Notes: generated by a model not told the origin, from the sequence alone. Positions 1-9,135 are shown, counted from the first letter of the stretch. The stretch: 64,000 nucleotides of DNA from Emticicia oligotrophica DSM 17448 (GCF_000263195.1 NC_018748.1:2976001-3040000), one strand, 5' to 3'. Made by a program: numbers and translations.

Positions 1-306
1 GTCGAACGTAATTTTTCTGTAAGTAAATCTACTGTTTATAATACACTTGAATTGTTGGTGGAGTTGGGGCTTGTAAAAAAACGCCAGTTTAATGGTTCAC
101 ATGCAGCTTGCTACGAAAAGGCCTTTGGTAGAAAACAACACAGCCATTTAATTTGTGTAGATTGTAATCGTGTATTTGAATTTTGTGACCCTCGTCTTCA
201 AGCTATTCAAAATACTATTTCTGAGTTCTATGATATGTCTATTATTGACCATTCGCTAATAATCTACGGTCAATGTCAACGAGAGAATTGTAAGAAAAAT
301 ACCTAA
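1..306 (+). CDS. fur: Fur-family ferric uptake regulator, C-terminal part (5' end outside window)
   Basis: The reading frame is open from base 1, so the gene starts upstream of the window; 101 residues are visible. The first residues (SKSTVYNTLELLVELGLV) are the end of the winged-helix DNA-binding domain of Fur proteins. The dimerisation/metal domain follows with the typical H-S-H-L-I-C-V-D-C motif and a C-terminal C-Q-R-E-N-C pair, which together supply the structural zinc CxxC sites. Family knowledge: Fur represses iron-uptake genes when Fe2+ is plentiful. The next two genes are TonB receptors preceded by Fur-box-like palindromes, which supports an iron-responsive Fur over Zur or PerR, although paralogues cannot be told apart from half a protein. 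Confidence 0.9.
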   Translation, partial: VERNFSVSKSTVYNTLELLVELGLVKKRQFNGSHAACYEKAFGRKQHSHLICVDCNRVFEFCDPRLQAIQNTISEFYDMSIIDHSLIIYGQCQRENCKKNT

Positions 307-351
307 TTCTCGTTCGAATACCCATTTGATTTTTTGTATTTCAAATCCTTA

Positions 352-368
352 TTTAAAATTATTCTAAA
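352..368. promoter_or_regulatory. Fur-box-like palindrome, copy 1
   Basis: TTTAAAATTATTCTAAA differs at two of 17 positions from the perfect palindrome at 414-430. It lies just upstream of the predicted -33 element of the fecA-like gene. Inferred to bind the Fur-type regulator encoded immediately upstream. Confidence 0.55.
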
Positions 369-375
369 TAAACCC

Positions 376-405
376 TTGTCGTTTAAAAATTCGTATCTAC
401 ATTTG
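376..405 (+). promoter_or_regulatory. Bacteroidota-type promoter of the fecA-like receptor gene
   Basis: TTG at 376-378 and TACATTTG at 398-405 are separated by 19 bases, a full match to the Bacteroidota housekeeping consensus TTG-N17-23-TAnnTTTG. Fur-box-like sites flank it on both sides (352-368 and 414-430), so the downstream one would cover the transcription start. Confidence 0.65.
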
Positions 406-413
406 TGGTGTTA

Positions 414-430
414 TTTAGAATTAGTCTAAA
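414..430. promoter_or_regulatory. Fur-box-like palindrome, copy 2
   Basis: TTTAGAATTAGTCTAAA has perfect 6-bp arms (TTTAGA/TCTAAA) around a 5-bp centre. It sits 18 bases before the receptor start codon, at or just after the expected transcription start, where a bound repressor would block transcription. A near-identical copy precedes the second receptor at 2929-2945. Confidence 0.6.
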
Positions 431-448
431 CAAAATTAAGAAATAAAT

Positions 449-2875
449 ATGAACTCTTGGAATTATACTATTTTAAGTTTGTTGTTTGTCCCAATGCTTT
501 CTTATGGACAAAAAGCGGCTATTAGTGGCAAGGTTGCAGATAATCAAAAGCAGATTGTAATTGGAGCAAGCATCGTATTAAAAGGCACTGTAAGGGGAGT
601 TCAGACCAATAGCAAAGGTGAATACATTATTAAAGGATTAAAAGAGGGAAATTATACTTTAGTTGTATCGAGCGTTGGTTTGCAGTCTGAAGAAGTTGCG
701 GTTGAACTTAAAGAAAATGAATTGAAAATAGTAGATGTTTCTTTAATGGAAGAGACTTATACACTCAAAGATGTACAGGTGGTAGCAAGCCGCGGCGTGA
801 GAGGGAATGAACATTTAGCAGAAGTAGATGGCTATTCCATAAATGCGACTAAGAAAAACGAAGTTATAAAACTTGACAACCTCAATGCCAATTTGGCAAT
901 GAACAATAGCCGTCAGATTTTTAGTCGAACACCCGGTATTTCGGTTTGGGAAAATGATGGTTCGGGTATTCAGTTGGGCGTGGCATCTCGTGGTTTAAGT
1001 CCGAATCGTTCTTGGGAGTTTAATGTTAGAATGAATGGATATGACATTACACCCGATCCAATGGGTTATCCAGAAGCCTATTACACACCACCAATGGAAG
1101 TAGTTGACCGCATCGAAATTGTCCGTGGAGCTTCTTCTTTACAATACGGCCCACAATTTGGGGGATTGATGAATTTCGTACTTCGCAAGCCTGATATTTC
1201 TACTCGTATTACGGTAGAATCTCAGAATACAACAGGTAGTAATGGCTTGTTTAGTACATTTAATTATATCGGCGGAACTGAAGGACGTTTAAGTTATACT
1301 GCCTATTACCAAAAACGTTTTGGAAACGGTTGGAGAGATAATAGCTACTACAACACTGACCACGCTCACGCCGAATTGAGCTATGCCATTACGAATAAAT
1401 TCAAAATAGGAGCAGAGGCTACCTACATGACTTACAAAAGCCAACAAGCAGGTGGCTTGACCGATGCTCAGTTTGCCCAAGATGCACGCCAAAGTGTGCG
1501 TAGTCGAAATTGGTTTAGTACGCCTTGGTTAGTTCCTTCCCTCTCGGCTGAGTATGTTTTCAGTGAAAAAACAAAATTAAGTTGGAAAGCCTTTGGCGTG
1601 ATTGCCGAGCGTAGTAGTGTTGGGAATGTAGCGGCTATTACAACTGTAGATAACCTTGCTTCAAATCGTCAGGTAGATACAGACTACTACAATAATTATG
1701 GTTCAGAATTACGCTTCATTACAGACTATAAATTTTTTGGATTAAATAATACAGTTGCGAGTGGTTTAAGGTACTACAATGGTAATATCGACCGTAAGCA
1801 GTTAGGAAAAGGGTCGGTTGGGGAAGATATGGAATTTAGTATCGAAGGCGAATATCCACGTGATTTAGATTTTAATAATATCAATAAAGCTGCTTATTTT
1901 GAGAATATTTTCCGCATTAGTAAGAAGTTTTTAGTAACTGCTGGCGGAAGAATTGAAAATATCAGTTCAACCATGCACGGACGTTTGGGTTTATCAAATG
2001 GTGTTGCCAATAATCTAACTCCAACCACTCGAAATCGTAGTTTCTTACTCTTTGGTGGAGGAGCGGAGTACCATCTGACGGAGCAATCGGAGTTTTATAG
2101 TAATATCTCACAAGCATATCGCCCTGTATTGATTTCTGACCTTACACCTCCTGCTACAACTGATGTGATTGACGAAAATCTGCAAGATGCCCGTGGTTAT
2201 AATTTTGACTTTGGATACCGTGGAAAAGTAGCTAACTACTTAAATTTCGATGTTGATTATTTCTATGTAAATTATAATAATCGAATTGGAACAATAACCC
2301 AAACGAATGCAGCCAACCAACGTTATCAGTTCCGCACCAATTTAGGACGTTCAGTTAGCCAAGGTTTTGAAGGGTATATTGAGTTTGACCCAGTCACGGC
2401 TTTCTTCAAAAAATCCAAAATTGGTTATATTAGTATGTTTGCTTCCATAGCTTATATTGATGCTACTTATCGTGATTTCAAGACGACTTTGGTAGTAAAT
2501 GGACAAATAGTAGAAGGTAATCTTTCGGGAAAAAGAGTGGAGAATGCTCCTCGAAAAATTAATCGTTTTGGAATTACTTATACAAAGAAAGGCTTTTCAA
2601 TTACTTGGCAAATGAGCGATATTGGCAAAGCTTATGCCGATGCTACGAATACCGAAGTTGCCAATTCGGCTGCCACAACTGGGGTGATTCCAGCCTATAC
2701 TGTACAAGACCTTTCGGCAAGCTTTAAATTCTTAAAGCACTACAATGTTAAAGCAGGGGTAAATAACCTAACTGATGAAAGATACTTTACACGCCGTGCG
2801 GGTGGATACCCAGGCCCAGGTATTTTACCAGCTGATGGCCGTACATTCTACGTTTCAGCAGGATTTAAGTTTTAA
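449..2875 (+). CDS. TonB-dependent receptor, FecA-like (ferric citrate/siderophore type)
   Basis: 808 residues. A signal peptide ends near the S-Y-G-Q at residues 18-21; a carboxypeptidase-regulatory-like beta domain spans about 24-105; a plug domain spans about 130-250 and includes the RIEIVRGASSLQYGPQFGG motif; the rest is a 22-strand-type barrel ending in the aromatic C-terminus typical of outer-membrane proteins (VSAGFKF). The plug resembles FecA-type receptors. Energised by TonB-ExbBD, it would import a ferric chelate into the periplasm. It follows a Fur gene and a promoter flanked by Fur-box-like sites, so iron-repressed expression is expected. The actual ligand cannot be read from sequence. 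Confidence 0.88.
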   Translation: MNSWNYTILSLLFVPMLSYGQKAAISGKVADNQKQIVIGASIVLKGTVRGVQTNSKGEYIIKGLKEGNYTLVVSSVGLQSEEVAVELKENELKIVDVSLMEETYTLKDVQVVASRGVRGNEHLAEVDGYSINATKKNEVIKLDNLNANLAMNNSRQIFSRTPGISVWENDGSGIQLGVASRGLSPNRSWEFNVRMNGYDITPDPMGYPEAYYTPPMEVVDRIEIVRGASSLQYGPQFGGLMNFVLRKPDISTRITVESQNTTGSNGLFSTFNYIGGTEGRLSYTAYYQKRFGNGWRDNSYYNTDHAHAELSYAITNKFKIGAEATYMTYKSQQAGGLTDAQFAQDARQSVRSRNWFSTPWLVPSLSAEYVFSEKTKLSWKAFGVIAERSSVGNVAAITTVDNLASNRQVDTDYYNNYGSELRFITDYKFFGLNNTVASGLRYYNGNIDRKQLGKGSVGEDMEFSIEGEYPRDLDFNNINKAAYFENIFRISKKFLVTAGGRIENISSTMHGRLGLSNGVANNLTPTTRNRSFLLFGGGAEYHLTEQSEFYSNISQAYRPVLISDLTPPATTDVIDENLQDARGYNFDFGYRGKVANYLNFDVDYFYVNYNNRIGTITQTNAANQRYQFRTNLGRSVSQGFEGYIEFDPVTAFFKKSKIGYISMFASIAYIDATYRDFKTTLVVNGQIVEGNLSGKRVENAPRKINRFGITYTKKGFSITWQMSDIGKAYADATNTEVANSAATTGVIPAYTVQDLSASFKFLKHYNVKAGVNNLTDERYFTRRAGGYPGPGILPADGRTFYVSAGFKF

Positions 2876-2888
2876 TAACCAATATACT

Positions 2889-2915
2889 AAAAGGAAATTC
2901 AAAGAATTTCCTTTT
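2889..2915 (+). terminator. Rho-independent terminator between the two receptor genes
   Basis: Perfect 12-bp arms AAAAGGAAATTC and GAATTTCCTTTT with a 3-base loop, the 3' arm ending in T-rich sequence. It separates the two receptor genes, so the second needs its own promoter. Confidence 0.7.
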
Positions 2916-2928
2916 AAAATCGAGTTTG

Positions 2929-2945
2929 TTTATAATTAGTCTAAA
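2929..2945. promoter_or_regulatory. Fur-box-like palindrome, copy 3
   Basis: TTTATAATTAGTCTAAA matches the site at 414-430 at 16 of 17 positions and lies 21 bases before the second TonB receptor. Conservation in two independent upstream regions supports a shared regulator, most simply the neighbouring Fur. Confidence 0.6.
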
Positions 2946-2966
2946 TAAAAATTAAACCAAAGAAAA

Positions 2967-5423
2967 ATGAAAAATATAATCTACACCTTATTAATGCTTT
3001 GGGCGATTGGAGTTCAAGCTCAAACTCAAACTGGACAAGTCAAAGGAATTGTAAAAAACAGCGAAGGACAAGTTGCCCCTTATGTTTCAATTCAATTGAA
3101 GGAGCTAAAAAAAGGTACAACTTCGAGCGAAAAAGGTGAGTTTTCAATTAGCAATATCAAAGGTGGAAATTATACGTTAGTAGCTTCTTTTGTTGGATAT
3201 AAAACGTTGGAACAAAAAATAAGAATTGAAGAAGGAAAAACACTTAGCCTTTCACTCGAATTATTAGAAAATGCCGAAATGCTAAAAGAAATCGTTATTT
3301 CGGGGACTTATATCGCAAATCGTACTGCTACTTTAGGAAAAGCCAATATCCGTCCACTTGATTTGCCACAAAGTACAGCCGTAGTAAGTAGTACAGTTAT
3401 TGCCGACCAACAAGCCATTAGGCTTGGCGATGTAGTGAAGAATGTCAGCGGGGTTTCACTTACTGAAACGCGTGGGGGCGTTGCCGAAACATTCTCTTCT
3501 CGTGGGTATAGTGTTGGCATTGCCGGAGCAGGAGGAAGTATTTTCAAGAACGGTACAATCAGTAATACCATGGGTTTTCCTGATGCCAGTACTTTAGAAT
3601 CAGTCGAAGTAATGAAAGGAAGCTCGGCTTTACTTTATGGCAATGTTTCAGGTGGTGTGATTATCAATATGGTTACGAAAAAGCCTCGTTTCGATTGGGG
3701 TGGGCAGGCCTCAATGCTTGTTGGAAGCTACAATCAGTACAAGCCGACTGTTGATGTTTATGGGCCGATTAGTAAGAAATTGGCTTTCAGAGTTGTAGGT
3801 ACTTATGAAAATGCTCAAAGCTACCGTGATGTTGTGAAAACAAATAGAGTATATGTTACGCCTTCGTTATTATACAAAATTAGTGACAAAACCGATGTTT
3901 TATTACAGGCTGATTATTTGAAAAGTAATATCGTACCAGATGCAGGCGTAGGAACACCTAACAGTAGAATTACGATTACTGAATTGCCCGAAGCTCCGAG
4001 AAATCGTTTTATAAATACTTCGTGGGCTTATAATAATACTGACCAAACCGCTGGTTTTTTAACTATCAACCATCGTTTCAATAACAACTGGAAGCTTACC
4101 GCTATTGGCTCGGTGCAAGATACACGCGTGAAAGGTTTTGGAGCAGGAGTACCCAATGCCATTGCTGCCAATGGAGACTACACACGAGCATTAAGTGCGG
4201 TGAATACTGCTGAAAAAGATTATACTGCTCAAGTAAATTTGAATGGAAGTTTTAAAACTGGAAAAATCAATCATCAATTATTAGTGGGAGCTGATTTCCT
4301 AAGAATAGAGAATGTGAGCCATACATTTAAATTCATATCAGCTGCTGGGGTAGTAGGTACTGCCTATGATAAAATTAATATTTTCGACCCTACAAAATAT
4401 GTTGCTCGTACAGATATTCCGACCATCGCTGATACTGCTCGCACAACAACTCCACAAAACCGCTATGGTGTTTATATACAAGATTTGATAGCAATTAGTC
4501 CTAAATTCAAAGTATTAGCTGGGTTGAGGTATTCTTATCAAATAGCGTTTCAATCGACTATCTTGAATCTTGAAAAAAATGTTTCACGACGTGGCACAAC
4601 TGCCGATAAATCAGACGCCGCATTTTCTCCGAAACTCGCCTTGATTTATCAGCCATTCCAGACAACCTCTATCTATACTTCATACAGCAATAATTTTACT
4701 ATCAATACAGGCACCGATATTAATGGCGATGCCCTAAAACCATCAATCATCGACCAATACGAAGTTGGGGTAAAAAATGAGTTTTTAGATGGAAAATTAT
4801 CGGTTAACGCAAGTGTTTATAAAATTATCAATAGCAATTTTGCTCAAACGGCTCTTTTTGATAAAAATGGTAATCCAAACACAAATACTAGTATTAGAGA
4901 GTTATCGGGTGAGACAACAAGTGATGGTTTTGAAATTGATTTCAACGGAGTATTATCGAAAAACTTCTATTTCTTGCTTGGTTATGGTCATAACTTCATG
5001 CGTTATACCAATACAACGAGTGTGGTTGGTTCGCAAGTTGAGGGAGAGCAGCTAATCAGAAACCCAAGAAATACGGCCAACGGTTCGTTATTCTATACTT
5101 TCGATAAAACTAAACTAAAAGGTCTAAAATTGGGTATTGCAGCGTTCTACACAGGTAAGCGTTTTGCAGGGAATAACAATGTGGTGGGCTTAAATGGTGG
5201 TTTAAATAATACAACTGCTGCTTTGAGTGCTTATAATGCTTTGATTCCATTAACTGCCTTTACAACTACGGATATTTCGGCGGGATATACTTTTGGTAAA
5301 ATTTCTGTTCTTGCCAAGGTTTCAAATATTTTCAATACTATGAATTATATCGTTCATGACCGTTATAGCATCAATCCGATTGCTCCACGCCAGTTTGCAA
5401 CAACATTGAGTTATAAGTTCTAA
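2967..5423 (+). CDS. TonB-dependent siderophore receptor (FhuA/FoxA-like)
   Basis: 818 residues. Signal peptide to about residue 19 (VQAQ), carboxypeptidase-regulatory domain about 22-110, then a siderophore-receptor plug that begins PLDLPQSTAVVSS and carries the TonB-receptor motif VEVMKGSSALLYGNVSGG, then a beta-barrel ending in TTLSYKF. The PLDLPQS start and the conserved plug spacing are typical of hydroxamate-type siderophore receptors such as FhuA and FoxA. It lies downstream of a FecA-like receptor but behind a terminator and its own Fur-box-like site. Inferred function is outer-membrane uptake of a ferric siderophore; ligand unknown. Confidence 0.88.
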   Translation: MKNIIYTLLMLWAIGVQAQTQTGQVKGIVKNSEGQVAPYVSIQLKELKKGTTSSEKGEFSISNIKGGNYTLVASFVGYKTLEQKIRIEEGKTLSLSLELLENAEMLKEIVISGTYIANRTATLGKANIRPLDLPQSTAVVSSTVIADQQAIRLGDVVKNVSGVSLTETRGGVAETFSSRGYSVGIAGAGGSIFKNGTISNTMGFPDASTLESVEVMKGSSALLYGNVSGGVIINMVTKKPRFDWGGQASMLVGSYNQYKPTVDVYGPISKKLAFRVVGTYENAQSYRDVVKTNRVYVTPSLLYKISDKTDVLLQADYLKSNIVPDAGVGTPNSRITITELPEAPRNRFINTSWAYNNTDQTAGFLTINHRFNNNWKLTAIGSVQDTRVKGFGAGVPNAIAANGDYTRALSAVNTAEKDYTAQVNLNGSFKTGKINHQLLVGADFLRIENVSHTFKFISAAGVVGTAYDKINIFDPTKYVARTDIPTIADTARTTTPQNRYGVYIQDLIAISPKFKVLAGLRYSYQIAFQSTILNLEKNVSRRGTTADKSDAAFSPKLALIYQPFQTTSIYTSYSNNFTINTGTDINGDALKPSIIDQYEVGVKNEFLDGKLSVNASVYKIINSNFAQTALFDKNGNPNTNTSIRELSGETTSDGFEIDFNGVLSKNFYFLLGYGHNFMRYTNTTSVVGSQVEGEQLIRNPRNTANGSLFYTFDKTKLKGLKLGIAAFYTGKRFAGNNNVVGLNGGLNNTTAALSAYNALIPLTAFTTTDISAGYTFGKISVLAKVSNIFNTMNYIVHDRYSINPIAPRQFATTLSYKF

Positions 5424-5576
5424 ATATTGAGAATTATTGAATTATAGGATTATTCAAAATTTTAGCTTTACGAATGGTTCGCCGTTGTAATTACGATTTT
5501 TATATAATAGAACTCAAGTCGAAGCTATTTCTGTAATCGTGCTTAAACGAATTAAAATAACAATTTTACTAGAAAT

Positions 5577-5655
5577 GTACCGTTAGGTACTAAATATTGG
5601 TAACTGTAAAAGATTACAAGGTTATAGGCGTGTCGTAGGTACGCAACAAACTGTA
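5577..5655. repeat. Intergenic three-hairpin element (REP-like candidate)
   Basis: The 278-base gap before the BNR-protein gene holds three small hairpins in a row: GTACC-GTTA-GGTAC near 5578-5591, an AACTGTAA/TTACAAGGTT stem near 5603-5624, and GCGT...ACGC around a GTCGTAGGT core near 5628-5644. The GNTCCGTAGGNAC-like cores resemble hairpins at 43704 and 49552 in this window. No open reading frame is present. I read it as an interspersed palindromic repeat remnant; a structured RNA is the alternative. Confidence 0.35.
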
Positions 5656-5701
5656 TTTTGATTTAAGAAATATTTGCTAAACAAATTAAAACAATTCAAA
5701 A

Positions 5702-7045
5702 ATGTTAAAATTATTAGTGCCCATTCACCTATTTTTTGTTGGACTCTTTGGCTTTTCTTTCATTAATATCCAAGAAGATAGTCATGAAATGACTATCTGT
5801 AAAACTATTGATGTATCAGTTAATCATAAAGGTGGTAATATTGCAAGTAACTTCGGCGATTCACCTATTGAAATAGACCCTAATAAATCATATACTTTAC
5901 CAACCTTGGCCAAAAACAATAAAGGAGAAGTGGTTTTATATTGGACTGAAAAAGACCCTCAGAACGAAGCTGCTTTATATTTTGCAACTTCAAAAGATGG
6001 AAAAACTTATGCTGAAAAGAAATTGGTTTTTGCTGATGCAGGTTTAGGCAATGGTCGCTTGGCTCGTCCAAAACTCCTTTTCAAGAAAAATGGCGAAATG
6101 GTTGCTATTTTTTCTTACCGTGTAGGAGCTACGCCTCCGAGAGAAGCCCGACCAACAACTCAGACACAAGAAGCCACTCATAATAATCATAATGCACCTG
6201 CTTCGCAACAAGTACCAGCAGCCAGACCAAAACGTAGTTCGGAAATAAGATTTACGGTTTCTAAAGATGGAGGAAATACTTGGTCAACACCAACTTCGGT
6301 TGATACCGATACAACAAAACTTACACGTGGTTTCTTTGATGCGGTGGTATTGCCTAATGATGAAGTAGCGGTAGCTTATTTGAAAGATGTAAAAGGTAGT
6401 ACAAAGTTTGAAGAGCGTGATTTGCGTTTGGTAATTACAAAAAATGGTGTTTTTCAACCTGAAAGATTAATCGACCCAGTTGTTTGTGATTGTTGTAATA
6501 TAAGTATGGTTGTGGATGAAGCAGGGGCTTTACACATGGTCTATCGAGATAATAACAATGATATTCGGGATATGGCCCACATTGTTTCGAAGGATAATGG
6601 AGCAACATTTTCAGCACCAAAAACTTTATATGCTGATAAATGGGAAATCAAAGGTTGTCCACATTCGGGAGCTACTTCTGCTTCTACGAAAACTGACCAA
6701 TTTATTACGTGGTTTTCTGGTACACAGAATGGACAATCGGGTGTTCGTTTGACCAATGCTTCAGGTAAATTATTGAAAGTATTAGATTCTTCGGCAAAGA
6801 ATGCCTCTATTGCGGCGGATGATAAAACGGCTGTTTGGGTTTGGGAACAAATTGCCGAAAACGGCCCAAGTAATATCTTTTACAGTAAAGTAATCAATGG
6901 GAAATTACTTGATAGTCAGAAAGTTGCTTCCTCAGACTTTGGACAAAATGCCAGCACTTTAGTAGTGAATGGAAAAGTTTTAGTAGCTTATGAAGTTTTG
7001 AAAGCCGATAAAAAAACTGTGTTAGCGGCTAAGTTTGTGGAGTGA
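5702..7045 (+). CDS. Exported BNR/sialidase-fold protein of unknown function
   Basis: 447 residues with an N-terminal hydrophobic segment (about 1-22) acting as signal or anchor. Repeated Asp-box-like stretches (SKDGKTYAE, SKDGGNTWS, SKDNGATFS) indicate a six-bladed BNR/sialidase-type propeller. A low-complexity Thr/Gln/His/Ala/Pro-rich insertion lies at about 155-178, and a C-D-C-C motif at about residues 262-265 is followed by a lone G-C-P-H, which together could bind a metal. I see no clear arginine triad of true sialidases, so enzymatic sialidase activity is not claimed. It follows two iron-type receptors, so a link to metal or haem uptake is possible but inferred. Confidence 0.7.
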   Translation: MLKLLVPIHLFFVGLFGFSFINIQEDSHEMTICKTIDVSVNHKGGNIASNFGDSPIEIDPNKSYTLPTLAKNNKGEVVLYWTEKDPQNEAALYFATSKDGKTYAEKKLVFADAGLGNGRLARPKLLFKKNGEMVAIFSYRVGATPPREARPTTQTQEATHNNHNAPASQQVPAARPKRSSEIRFTVSKDGGNTWSTPTSVDTDTTKLTRGFFDAVVLPNDEVAVAYLKDVKGSTKFEERDLRLVITKNGVFQPERLIDPVVCDCCNISMVVDEAGALHMVYRDNNNDIRDMAHIVSKDNGATFSAPKTLYADKWEIKGCPHSGATSASTKTDQFITWFSGTQNGQSGVRLTNASGKLLKVLDSSAKNASIAADDKTAVWVWEQIAENGPSNIFYSKVINGKLLDSQKVASSDFGQNASTLVVNGKVLVAYEVLKADKKTVLAAKFVE

Positions 7046-7061
7046 TGAATATAAATAAGTA

Positions 7062-7099
7062 AAAAGAGGCTTAATTTCTCACCGAAATAAGCCTCTTTT
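7062..7099. terminator. Bidirectional terminator between convergent genes
   Basis: An AAAAGAGGCTTA...TAAGCCTCTTTT hairpin with A-rich 5' and T-rich 3' flanks lies between the convergent BNR-protein and SOD genes, so it can stop transcription from both sides. Confidence 0.75.
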
Positions 7100-7117
7100 A
7101 TTCTATCAATTAGATAA

Positions 7118-7837
7118 TTACTTCATCGCTGCTTCAAAGTTTTCGTTAACTTTTTTCCAGTTAACAACATTCCAGAAAGCGGCTACGTAATCGGCACGTT
7201 TGTTTTGATATTTCAAATAATAAGCGTGTTCCCAAACATCAAGAGCTAAAATTGGCGTTCCTTTGTCGGTTGCCACATCCATTAATGGATTATCTTGGTT
7301 GGCAGTCGAAACTATTTTCAATTTCTTGTCAGGCGTAACGATTAACCAAGCCCAACCCGAACCAAAACGAGTAGTAGCTGCTTTTCCAAATTCTTCTTTC
7401 ATTTTATCGAACCCACCAAAAGTTGCTGTAATGGCATCAGCTAATTTACCCGATGGAGCTCCGCCAGCATTTGGCCCCATAATTTGCCAGAAAAATGTAT
7501 GATTCCAGTGACCTCCACCATTATTTCTTACCGCAACAGGATATTTGCTGATATTGCTCAATAACTGGTCGATTGAAAGTTTTTCCATATCAGTTCCTGC
7601 AATGGCTTTGTTGAGGTTATCGACATAAGCTTTGTGGTGACGGTCGTGGTGAATTTCCATCGTCATTTTGTCGATATGTGGTTCAAGAGCATCGTTTGCG
7701 TAAGGGAGCGGAGCAAGAGTGTGCATTCCGTCGAAAAAAACAGGTGCAGATGCAAAAACATCGCCTAATTTAAAAGCGAAAGTACTTGCTATAAAGGTTT
7801 TGATAAAATCTTTTCTATTCATTGGTTTATTAGACAT
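7118..7837 (-). CDS. sodA: Exported Fe/Mn superoxide dismutase
   Basis: 239 residues. The mature part from about residue 38 is a complete Fe/Mn SOD: first metal ligand in [12 protein letters not shown], second in [11 protein letters not shown], and the final Asp and His in [15 protein letters not shown]. It dismutates superoxide to O2 and H2O2; Fe or Mn preference cannot be decided here. Unlike cytoplasmic SODs it has a 35-residue N-extension ([16 protein letters not shown]) with a basic start and hydrophobic core, resembling a Sec or weak Tat signal (RK, not RR). It therefore probably works in the periplasm. A CAAATCTA (-7 on the minus strand) lies at 7853-7860. Confidence 0.9.
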   Translation of the reverse strand: MSNKPMNRKDFIKTFIASTFAFKLGDVFASAPVFFDGMHTLAPLPYANDALEPHIDKMTMEIHHDRHHKAYVDNLNKAIAGTDMEKLSIDQLLSNISKYPVAVRNNGGGHWNHTFFWQIMGPNAGGAPSGKLADAITATFGGFDKMKEEFGKAATTRFGSGWAWLIVTPDKKLKIVSTANQDNPLMDVATDKGTPILALDVWEHAYYLKYQNKRADYVAAFWNVVNWKKVNENFEAAMK

Positions 7838-7928
7838 TAGGTATTAAACAATCAAATCTACTATTTTCTAACAATACATATTAGTGTTTCGTTTACATTA
7901 ACGAAAATTTAACGTTTTCGAAGAATAT

Positions 7929-8534
7929 CTATTCATAAGATACGCGACTAATAATACTACGCCCAAGGGTAACTTCATCGGCATATTCTAAATCTCCTCC
8001 AATCGGGATTCCACGAGCTATAGTACTGATTTTTTTCCCGAAAGGCTTAAGCTTTTTTTGTAAGTAAAATGCCGTTGTATCGCCCTCCATAGTTGGGCTG
8101 AGAGCCAAAATAATCTCTTGAATTTCAGCGTTTTGCTCAACTCTTCTAATAAGCGATTCTATGTGAAGGTCGTTAGGGCCAATACCCATCAAAGGTGAAA
8201 TAATTCCTCCTAAAATATGATATAGACCGCGATACTGAGCTGTATTTTCAATGGCTAATACATCGCGTGTGTCTTCAACTATGCAAATGACTGAGGTATC
8301 GCGGCGTGGAGAACTACAAATAAGGCATAGTTCTTCATCAGATATATTATGGCATTGTTTACAGTAAGTGGTCTTGGTTCGCATTGCTGTAAGGGCATCA
8401 GCTAAGAGTAATGTCTGTGATTCATCACGTTTCAGTAAGTGAAGTGCCATTCTCAAAGCAGATTTCTTGCCAATTCCAGGTAGCTTTGATATTTCAATTA
8501 CCGCTTCTTCTATCAGTTTTGAGGGGAAATTCAT
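7929..8534 (-). CDS. recR: Recombination mediator protein RecR
   Basis: 201 residues, the usual RecR length. N-terminal helix-hairpin-helix (SKLPGIGKKSALRMALHLL), a C4 zinc finger (CKQCHNISDEELCLIC, about 57-72), then a Toprim domain (VCIVEDTRDVLAIENT...LGGIISPLMGIGP). RecR works with RecO/RecF to load RecA on gapped DNA. It stands alone on the minus strand, with clpS upstream in the same orientation after a gap of about 120 bases that contains a 17-bp palindrome. Confidence 0.96.
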   Translation of the reverse strand: MNFPSKLIEEAVIEISKLPGIGKKSALRMALHLLKRDESQTLLLADALTAMRTKTTYCKQCHNISDEELCLICSSPRRDTSVICIVEDTRDVLAIENTAQYRGLYHILGGIISPLMGIGPNDLHIESLIRRVEQNAEIQEIILALSPTMEGDTTAFYLQKKLKPFGKKISTIARGIPIGGDLEYADEVTLGRSIISRVSYE

Positions 8535-8547
8535 GAAATTAAGTCCA

Positions 8548-8564
8548 CTGTCAACAGTTGACAG
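8548..8564. promoter_or_regulatory. 17-bp perfect palindrome upstream of recR
   Basis: CTGTCAAC-A-GTTGACAG lies 14 bases before the recR start codon. It could be an operator or a short repeat; an adjoining partial repeat (AGTCAAC) suggests the latter. No regulator is identified. Confidence 0.3.
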
Positions 8565-8656
8565 TCAACAGCGTATATTTATTTTATTTTAATCAGTTTA
8601 AACTATTCTTCAAGGCATGAAGCATTTTAACGATTTCTTCAATTCTTAACTTTGAC

Positions 8657-8950
8657 CTATTTCAACATTATTTCAGCAGAGATATGGCGGCGACAAATCT
8701 CATTTCTCATGGCAGCTAATTCTTCAAAATCACCTGATTTAACACCACATTTTCCTTTGTAATGAATAATTAATGTACATTGTTCGGCTTGCTCAGGAGT
8801 ATGTTGACAAACATCAATAAGGGTGTCAATCACGTGGTCGAAGGTATTTATATCATCATTGAAAACGACTAATTCCCATAATTTAATATCGGCGAGGTCT
8901 TCAACGACCTCTTCAATAACTTCAATTTCTGGACTTGGTAACGTTGTCAT
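8657..8950 (-). CDS. clpS: ClpS, ATP-dependent Clp protease adaptor
   Basis: 97 residues from the ATG at 8950; an upstream in-frame GTG at 8968 is less likely. The core LWELVVFNDDINTFDHVI is the ClpS fold with the N-degron pocket residues (N-D-D and following), and the C-terminal part carries the conserved KGKCGVKSGDFEEL stretch. ClpS delivers N-end-rule substrates to ClpAP (or ClpCP). The acidic N-terminal arm (EIEVIEEVVEDLAD) is the flexible ClpA-binding extension. No clp gene is adjacent. Confidence 0.92.
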   Translation of the reverse strand: MTTLPSPEIEVIEEVVEDLADIKLWELVVFNDDINTFDHVIDTLIDVCQHTPEQAEQCTLIIHYKGKCGVKSGDFEELAAMRNEICRRHISAEIMLK

Positions 8951-9135
8951 CTGTTTAAACTTTTGCACAAATTTGGTTTATTAATAAAAGAAAAAAAGTA
9001 ATTTGGACTTTTGTGTCTACTCTTTTGGGCATTTTATAATGCTAAGATAATTCATTCTTACGAAAGAGTCGTTTTGTTATCGAAAAAAAAGTTTTGATAT
9101 TTGAACAAGATTTTAAACCATAAGTACGCATTTGT

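Noticed and set aside
5702-7045. Calling the BNR-repeat protein a sialidase
   Set aside because: Asp boxes are present but a convincing arginine triad and FRIP motif are not visible.
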